This document shows, one piece after another, positions 56,001-64,000 of a stretch of 64,000 bases of DNA. The notes below the pieces were generated by a model that saw nothing but the letters and a program-made list of their open reading frames with translations, was not told the origin of the DNA and did not search any database. Position 1 is the stretch's first letter. Every line of letters begins with the position of its first letter. Both the position numbers and the translations under genes were made by a program. The DNA comes from Cheilinus undulatus (taxonomy: Eukaryota > Chordata > Actinopteri > Labriformes > Labridae), in assembly GCF_018320785.1 (NCBI RefSeq), contig NC_054877.1, positions 41,438,151-41,502,150 of the forward strand, written 5' to 3'.

Positions 56001-59000
56001 TTATAGAAATTAAGAGCACAAAGAACTTTGACGTGAGTTCGAATCAATTAGTCGATTAATCAGAATAGTTTTTGTAATGACATTTTTCCCTACTGAGATT
56101 AATTAATTGAAATTAATCCAATGTCATTTTGTTTTTTCTTACAAAATTTTAAAAATTAACAGTTCATTACTTAGGTAACTATTTTAACACTTTAGTTTCA
56201 ACTTCAAGCTATTTTGACAGTTTAAACAGAACTTGCTAGCTAGCTAGCTATTTTGCAGATTTACTGTAGAGGCACCTGGCTGCAGACATCAGACATCCAT
56301 AAATACACGTGTTTTTCACGGTTGACTTCTGTTGGCACATGTTCCAGCAGAATCACCACCCACGGCTATCAGCCATCGCTCTTAGAGGAGGAGTGACAGC
56401 AAGATAGGCCATGCAAACCGTACATTTGAATTAAGTTTTATTTAAAGGGGACGATGCAGTTTAACATATTTTCATTACAGAGCATGACGCTGATGTGCTG
56501 CACAGAGACTTTATTGCTAGCTTATTTCTAAATCTTGTTGGGCCTTCAAGTTAACAGTTCATGAAAAGTACAACATAAAAAGGCATAGTAGTTAACAGAA
56601 TAAGAAAGCAATAAATAAATAACCACAAAAAACTGAATACAATTTTAAAACATGGCAATCTAAAAATGAGAACAGTTCTGGTTTGCTTTCAGCCAGCACT
56701 GGACTTTTGATTTGAAAGATTTTAAACATGTGATTAGTTTTATTTTAGTTGGTAATGAAATCAAGAGTTTACAGCCTTTAATGGAGAAGCCAACTGTCCA
56801 AATACCGACCCATGTTTTAATATAGGATTTATTCATATATGATAAAGTTAGTTGTTCAGTAATCCAAACAAAAGCTGGGAAAAACCCGTACGTTAGAATA
56901 TTGTTGAACTTTAAACAATGATTAAAAAATTAACTTCAGATTTAACATTTTATAGGATCAGTTATAGCCACTATTGCTCTGTTTTAAATATTCAAATTGA
57001 ACACAAACATTGCAGTCGATAATTTTAAATTGAAAATCTGTTAACTTTCAAACTATGTGAAGACAAGGATAAGAAGAAGAGTTTTCATCACTGAGTTCTC
57101 TCCATTTACTGATCAAAATCTGAGACTTTAATGTGCATTCACTATGTGAACTACACATGCATGTATGGATTTCTGATGTCTGCAGCAAGGTTCTCAGTCC
57201 TGTTTACTTCCCTGAGTACATTTAACAAAGGAAATTCCAATAGTAAAATAAAGAACAATGCATAAACAGATTAGCTATTAGCTATGCATTGGTGTTTCTT
57301 TCAGAGCGTGCTTTGCTTTCTACTTTCCCTGCACTCCTTAAATTAGTGCTCACACATTGAAGTTGTTACATTATGAAGACTTAATTTAAGTCATAATTTC
57401 CCTTCTCTTTTATTTTTAATCAGCTGAGCTTCTTTAATTGTTCCACATAACCCCAGACAACTTTTTAGCACCACTTAAAGAAGAGTACCCTGTTTAAGAA
57501 ACTGCTGATTTTGTATAGTCTGCTTAAAACTGCTCCTTTTTATTGCTTGATTTTTCACTGTAGGTACTTATTTTAGGAAGCCATTTCAAGGATTTTGAGG
57601 TAAAGGGCACAGCTGGCTTCCATGCCATGATGTGAGTTTATTGTTTAATGGAAGATACACACGAATCAAACAACGGTTGCTATGCATGTGATGGGGCAGG
57701 GCGCTCTTTTTACATAGGATGAGAGAGGCAGAGGGAGGGATTGGATTTCAGAGAAGAAAGGGAGTCAGTTGTTCCGTTTGGTGAGCGCCAATGGAAAGAA
57801 ACTCTGGTCAACAGCGATGGGAGTCCAACTGAAGCATGCTGGGTATACAGCGCATACACAAAGACACCCACAGCTGTTAATTACACATCGACTCACTCTG
57901 CCCAGAGCTGCAGTATTATGTCAGATGCCATAAACATATGAAATTATTGCTCCCACTTTGCTTGCAACAGCTTGTTATTGGCTGTTAGCACGTGATTGTG
58001 TGTATTTTTGAGTGTGACCGAGATGTGAGCATGTATAATCATGTCGAAAAAATAATTAAATCTTTCTCTGCACAGGAACATTTACCCGCTGCTAATGCTG
58101 TTCCTCAAGGAAGGTATTTATAGGTTTGCAGACCCCTCTGGCAAGGACTCATGTAGAAAAAGTCTTAAAATGTTTGAGTGTGTGCATCTGTGTATGTGTG
58201 TCGAATTCCACCAGATGCTGTCTATTAAAACAAGATTTCTCCAGCCAACACCAATAAGACTCGGTGACAAAAGAGTGGAAAAAAGCACAGCTCTGCCAGT
58301 GTCATGTGAGTATTAAGTCAGCCCAGAGCAAATCTGAAAGACAGGATTCTCTTTGTAAAAAATGAGGGAGAATTAACTCTTAATTGTGCTCATTGCCTCT
58401 TTTATGAACAGGAAATGAGGTAATGACTTTGCATTACCTTATATCCTGTGACACCTCCTATCTTTCCTGAGGGCGACTGCCTTCAGGCCACCCACTTGTG
58501 ATTTTCAGGATGTGGTTTTTGTCTAAAACTACACTCCCTTCCTTTCTGTCTTCCTCTGGACAATTACAAAGAAATCAAGATTTGACATGCATAAAACAAG
58601 CAATTAACCCAATATGAATTCCCCCCATAAGTTTGAAAAGAGAGGCATACAGAATGTGACCATAACAGCAATGATATATATCCTGTCCTATTCAGCTGAA
58701 TAATTGCTTCATTTTCCAACTGTCCTTTTTTCCCCAGATTGCATCACTCCCACACCACAATGGGTCCCTTTCTCGCTACAACAGCCTCCTCACTGTCCTC
58801 TTTGCTTTGCTTTAATCATCCCATTTAATGTCCATCTATCTTCCTTTGTAGTCAATGACCTCAGCAGAATGCCATCCCTCTCTGCGTGTTTAAGAGGGAA
58901 GACCCGTGCACGTTTGAGAGAGCATGTGTGTGTGTGTCACATGCAGGTGGTTGCTGACGCACCAAGGTGTTTTTAGCTGAAAAACTCCACTGACCACTTC

Positions 59001-60689
59001 CTTTCTCTGCCAGAGCCCAAAGGAAATGACATCTGCATCCTTACATCCTCCGACTGTTTATCTCACAGATTCAGAGCTGACAAACAAAACCTCTCACTTA
59101 GTTAAACCTGTTTTTAATTAGAAACATCCTACTCAGTAGAGGAGCCGTGCACTGAAACTACGGCTGTGATCTGTTGGTTTGTGTAGGCAACATGCAAATA
59201 TAAAAAACACACTGCCTAGTTAAACCAAGTAAAGACAAAGGAAGCTGAGGTTAGATAGAAAATAAGTCACAAAAACAAAGGAGGTGAATCACTGTTTGAT
59301 ATAAACTCATTGACCAACAGTTTCCAGTGGCCAACCCTGTGCCTACACAGTGATGTAAATTTCAGCTGAAACTTGCTGGTCTGTCTAGAAAGATCTGTCG
59401 GTGCTTTTTTTAAACATTAAAATAAGGAAATTGAATTTCTACATTCACATGAGTGAGATTTGGACATATTTATTAATAGCTGTGATAGTTTCATTACTCG
59501 TTATTAAAGGGAGATTTTGCAGATTTCATCATATGCAAAAATCTTCTCCAAAAGCAGGTTTTTAGAGACAGTTAAGCCCATTTTTAAAAGAGAGGTCTGG
59601 CTGCAGACCGCTGCTCTCAGACTGCCCCTCCTGCAGACCATCTTTCTAAGACACAAACTCCATTGGGATGTGCGCGATGTTAATAGGAGCACTTTTACAA
59701 ACAGTGGCTAGCTTTAGCTTGGTTAGCTTTTTAGTGTGTTTTCATGCAGGATTAGCTTTTTTCTCTAAGCACAATGTTTATATTATAAAAGTTTAAAATT
59801 TTAAGGTCAGGATAGTTACTTTTTTGTTTTAAAGGCTTGAAGCTTATAATAGAAATGATAAGTTTTGTTTTCTTAGTTCAGGTAGATCCTGACCTGCTTT
59901 CCATATCCCTAACTCTAACCGGGAGTGTATTAAGATTTTATTTTGAAAGTTTTGGCTTGTATTTCCACCTGGCAATGTGCATGGGATATTTCACATCCAT
60001 CAGACAAAAAGCCTTAGAGGTTTATTGGACAAAGGTTCTCTCTGCCCCATTTATTACTGGCCAATCAGAGCAAAAAAACAAAAAAACACCACATGACAAA
60101 GTAAGCATGTGCCATCTTAGGGAGTAAACTACACAGCATGAGCTGGACAGGATACGGTATAGTTTTTCTCTAAGTGGTGCCGGTTTGCCAATAAACACTT
60201 TCAGAATCTTTGCTCTCCTTTTAATCAAAAATTGCGTCGATCAAAAACTGCTGAGATAGCTTTAGCTACACTCACTGGTTCCATCGTTTACCATCACTGC
60301 ATTCTCCTCAAATGTCGCCAATTGGTCCAGCCATTCTCTGACTGGGAACAAATGTTTCAGATTGCGACTTAGCAAGGTGGATCTGATAACAGACTGGGAA
60401 TCTGGTTAATCCATCATCTTTTCCAGGTTAGAAAAATGTAGCACGTATAAATTAATGCTACCAGAACAAAATAACTGCATTAATTCACTGCTCACTCCAT
60501 ATGCATCGTCATACTAGCAGACGTAAGTTTCATTGCTGTTATGTAAGATTTTGAAGGGAAGCCTGGCCTGTTTGACTGCTGTCCCCTATGAGATGATGCT
60601 CCCAGTACAGAATGACTTTAAAACACCACTACTCGTTGCATTTACACCATTAGCGAGCTAGAAGTCTGTTTTGAAGCTGGATATGAAAT

Positions 60690-61095
60690 ACGACCGGGCA
60701 ATTAATCAAAAATTAGATTAAATCGCAATATGGCCTGCTGCGATTTTCAAATCGCAAAAGGTGCAATATTTCTTTGACATGAAATTTGTGTGAAAATACC
60801 AGTTTTAAACTTTTTGCAGCAGAGATGTTATGCATGACATATCAAGCAATACAAAACATCCTACGCTCTTCATTTATGTACTTTTTTCTTATTAAATATA
60901 AGAAAGACAAAAACCCTTCAATGCAACAATTCATATCCAATTTGCAAGACAAGTCAGAATCATCAGAATAAGACACTTTTAAAGAAGTTTTAGGAATATT
61001 AGAAAGTTAAGGAATAATAACATATCAAATCACAATTGCAATACTGGGGAAAAAAATCGCAATTACATTATTTTCCAAAATCGTTCAGCCCAAAT
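60690..61095. repeat. Interspersed repeat family B, copy 3
   Basis: A close match to the copy at 27045: GGGCAATTAATCAAAAATTA, ATGGCCTGCTGC, TTTTCAAATCGC, then ACTGGGGAAAAAAATCGCAA and GTTCAGCCC at the far end. GGGCAATT at the start and the GTTCAGCCC end form short imperfect inverted termini. Confidence 0.8.
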
Positions 61096-61604
61096 ATAAA
61101 ATCATCTCTATCCATGGTCGTGATCTTGATAGACGAATATATGCTGATCAGTACTTTCCAACATTTCATGCCCATCTTATCTCTTAATAATGCAAAGGCC
61201 TGAACAGTGATGGAGTTTTTAAAGGATTAAGCCTGTAAAAATGAACTTAATAGTTATACCAATGTCAGAGTGTCTACCTTTAGTTTATTGTTGATGTTTT
61301 TTTCTCTTGCCGTTGGACTCCTTTATCATCAGATTTTTCTTGGAGCTCTTTTTGCTGCTTTAAAATGAGTGGCTTCGCAGCTCTGAGTGGTTCAGACAGG
61401 TTGGTTTTGTGGAAAAAGTACATTTTGTTTGTTAAAAGTTGTCTGTTGAAAAGAGGACATGCATCCAAGCCTGTTATAGACCACTTTGCTGTGAGATTTA
61501 TTTGGAAGTAAACTTATTTAGTTAGGATAGCAAAACTGGTTTTCACTGGATGACAAGTTAATCTCAGGCATTTTCTTGAAATCTAGACAGATTAAGACTT
61601 GCAT

Positions 61605-61775
61605 TATCTTAAGCTAACATAGCTATGATAGCTACGTAAGCCAATGTAACGAAATAAGCTTAAGCAAACATAGCCTAAGCTAATGTAGCTACTTAGCTTA
61701 CATAATTGCCTTGTGAGCTTAGCTTTAGCTACATTAGCTATGTAGCTTGTGCAGCTATGTAAGCTATGTTTCCTG
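61605..61775. repeat. AGCT/TAGC-rich palindromic cluster
   Basis: Many copies of short self-complementary words (AGCTTA, TAGCTA, AAGCTA, ACATAGC) occur in both orientations over about 170 bp. The region could form stem-loops. A smaller TAGCTAGCTAGC run lies near 56236-56250. Confidence 0.7.
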
Positions 61776-62404
61776 CGTTAGAATGTTTTCATGGAGGACA
61801 AGCTTTTTCCTGTAACTAGTATTGCAAATCATTGATTCCGGACATAGATTGATATTTGCAGCAGAGCTGAACTAGTTTCACCATGTGCTCGTGGTCACAT
61901 TTAATCTTTCATACGTCATCAAATCTTTGAAGGTCTGTTCCTTTACGGGAAATCTTATTCATATAAACTGTGGTGGTTGGCAAATCCCCCCTCTAGCTCT
62001 TTGATTTAACTTAAATGAACTGGATTGTGCCTTTAAGTTGACAGTCATATGTAGGTCAGTGGTGTTAACGTTGGTTTCTTCCACTAGCACAGCTGGAATT
62101 TTGTGTTCCACAATGATTAGGGAGAAGTGTGGCGCCACAGAATGACCCACCAAAATCATCTAGGAATCTCTGCTCTTAAGCATGCATGTAAGCAAACCCC
62201 ATCACCCTTTTTCTCTTTTTCCTCACATCACACACCGAGTGTTTACCCATGATAATGATGGAAGCAGGTGTGTCGTAACTGTGTCACTTCCTGCAGTACA
62301 GAAATTCCTAGAGCCAATCTGGCTGTGTGGTGGAGGATGATTGCTGCAGCAGACTAAAAGATGAGTGAACAGGAACATTTCAGCTTTGTGTTACAGCTCT
62401 ACAA

Positions 62405-62495
62405 CACTACTTAGACCTGCTACCTTGGCTCAGCTGGTTCTTGGAAGTCTTTAATGTACTGGGTTCGAGTTCAAACTGTGCTGGGTGTTTTTCCA
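62405..62495 (+). repeat. tRNA-derived SINE-like fragment
   Basis: An A-box-like TTGGCTCAGCTGG and a B-box-like GGGTTCGAGTTC are spaced about 35 nt apart, as in RNA polymerase III internal promoters. The acceptor stem does not pair well, so a retroposed tRNA-like head is more likely than a tRNA gene. Confidence 0.5.
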
Positions 62496-63864
62496 CAACT
62501 GACCGTGGCTGAGATGCTGCAGTAGTTCTCAGGCTGTAAAACCCACCTCCCTGCAGTCCGCTGAGTCTAAACTGAGGACAGATGTCAACAATTACATCTC
62601 TCCCCATCCCTCTGAATATAACTGTACCCACGACTATCAATCCCCCCCCTCCACTCCCACAAAAATCGCTTCTGTCTCTCTCCAGACCACAATACAAGCT
62701 CAAGCATTTCTCTGTGTTTTCATTTTTTTCTCTTGCTCCTCTGTTTTTGCCCTCTCAGCATTTCTCAGTGTTTTCATGTGCGCCATCATCATTATGGGCT
62801 GCTTCCTTTAACCTCGGGTCAGAGCCCTTCCCAGATCTCTGGGCCAACAACAGGCAACTGCTGAAATCTTTATCCCTCAGGATGCAACGTTTGAAAAGAA
62901 AACCTTCATTGATTCTATCTACTAAACCACAATTTAATCATCTGAAAGGCCCTGGAATTAAGTTCCCATTTAATTCATAATCATAGTTCAATTATTTAGG
63001 TCAGAGAAAGATCAAATTCCTAGTCTTCTTCCTTTTTTGGCAGCAAAAACGTTTGTTTTGCTTTGTTCCTTAAATGTACAAAATTCTGCTGCCAGGGGGC
63101 TCTCAATCAAATCAACATCTAAGACGATGAGTAGATCTCTGCCCAACTCTGCTGCTCACTTTTTGTTTTGAATTGAGGATTCTGTTTGATAAAAACCTGC
63201 ACTCCAGAAAGTGTGCATATCAGACCACTTTTTCATATTCATTCATATCCATTTCTTGGATTAGGATTTTTATACAATGAGGGAGAAAAGCTGTTAAAAA
63301 GTCTCCTTCCCAGTTCGTGCCATGAGCTGCATGCATTGCATTCTGGGATCTCTTGCATCTCAAATATGGGCAGGTAAAACCACTCTTCATCGATAAAACG
63401 AAAGTAGTAAGTTTGCTTTATGGAGGGTTGTTTTTGCTGAAAGAACGCCCCAATTCAGAATAATTTAGCAGCAGAATTGGGCCGACATGAGCAGCACTGA
63501 AATGTCTAGTGGGGCCACACTTTTAGAGGAGGAGCTCAGCCAACCGAACATGGCTGATGGCAGCGAATAACCATGGTCCATCACCAGTCAGCAGCACAGA
63601 CCTGACATTAAATACATCCACAGAACAACAGCGTTCAGTAGCAGTTCACCCTTCCTTACATGCAGCGCTCTTAGATGTGACTTCGCTTTTGAAAGAATCT
63701 GTTTGGGGTTATTTATCTTGCCTATTATTCTATTCAACATTGATTATGCCTTTATTGTACTTTCTGCCTTTTTATAAACATATATTTTTGGGCTAGTTAT
63801 GCCTTTATTCAGAGAGAAGGAGAGAGGATGGCGTTAGAAACAGGAATAAGAGAGTGAGGGAGAA

Positions 63865-63935
63865 ACATGCGGGTAAAGAGCCTCAGGCCATCCGCCCAGA
63901 TGGAGCACAGTCTAACCACTAGGCCATCTGGTTTA
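63865..63935 (-). repeat. Possible SINE head (A box only)
   Basis: The minus strand reads CCAGATGGCCTAGTGGTTAG, a good tRNA-type A box, but no clear B box follows. It resembles the heads of fish tRNA-derived SINEs. Confidence 0.35.
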
Positions 63936-64000
63936 AAGGTTTAATCATTGATATGGGATTTCTTTTTCCAGCTTCATGTCTTGATTCTGGTTTTTAACCT

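Larger units (their letters stand above)
53057..64000. other. mmp14 intron 1 and/or 5' flank, no exon found
   Basis: The mmp14 signal-peptide exon should lie on the minus strand beyond 53056, but no short frame with a Met, a hydrophobic core and a phase-0 donor was recognised. Open frames on both strands are short and have no family pattern. Repeats present include family B copy 3, an AGCT-rich cluster and tRNA-like SINE fragments. Exon 1 may lie here undetected or beyond the window. Confidence 0.5.

Overview
The window looks like vertebrate, almost certainly teleost fish, nuclear DNA. The genes are split by GT-AG introns, the spacers are AT-rich with fish-type interspersed repeats (Tc1-like, hAT-like, tRNA-derived SINE-like and short inverted-repeat elements), and the two main proteins are clear orthologues of vertebrate genes. 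I cannot name the species.

Layout. (1) 743-1073 (+): a THAP-like zinc-finger exon. (2) 1729-5259 (+): a five-exon gene whose first exon, 5' leader and start of intron 1 are a diverged copy of the first exon of acin1, which lies 9 kb downstream. That exon is followed by proline/threonine-rich exons and a last exon coding a domain unrelated to Acinus. All frames and splice sites are open, so this looks like a chimeric gene made by duplication of the acin1 promoter and first exon. (3) 5400-10450: spacer with repeats, including a dead Tc1 transposase. (4) 10734-32685 (+): complete acin1 (Acinus), 18 coding exons. The exon lengths sum to 5535 nt, giving 1844 codons plus a stop. A 3.2-kb exon 5 holds about 535 residues of Glu/Arg/Lys-rich helical repeats. 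A CpG-richer block in intron 7 plus a well-placed Met codon in exon 8 suggest a short isoform of about 564 residues. (5) 33650-43300: spacer with no gene that I can support. (6) 45598-53056 (-): mmp14 (membrane-type 1 matrix metalloproteinase), nine coding exons from the prodomain to the stop. The signal-peptide exon was not found. Its juxtamembrane stem carries a 38-residue charged insert. (7) 53057-64000: mmp14 intron 1 or 5' flank, rich in repeats.

How the genes relate. acin1 and mmp14 are convergent (tail to tail) and functionally unrelated: one is a nuclear RNA-processing and exon-junction scaffold, the other a cell-surface protease. From general knowledge both lie in human 14q11.2, so this is conserved synteny. 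The most unusual item is the acin1-derived chimeric gene at 1.7-5.3 kb.
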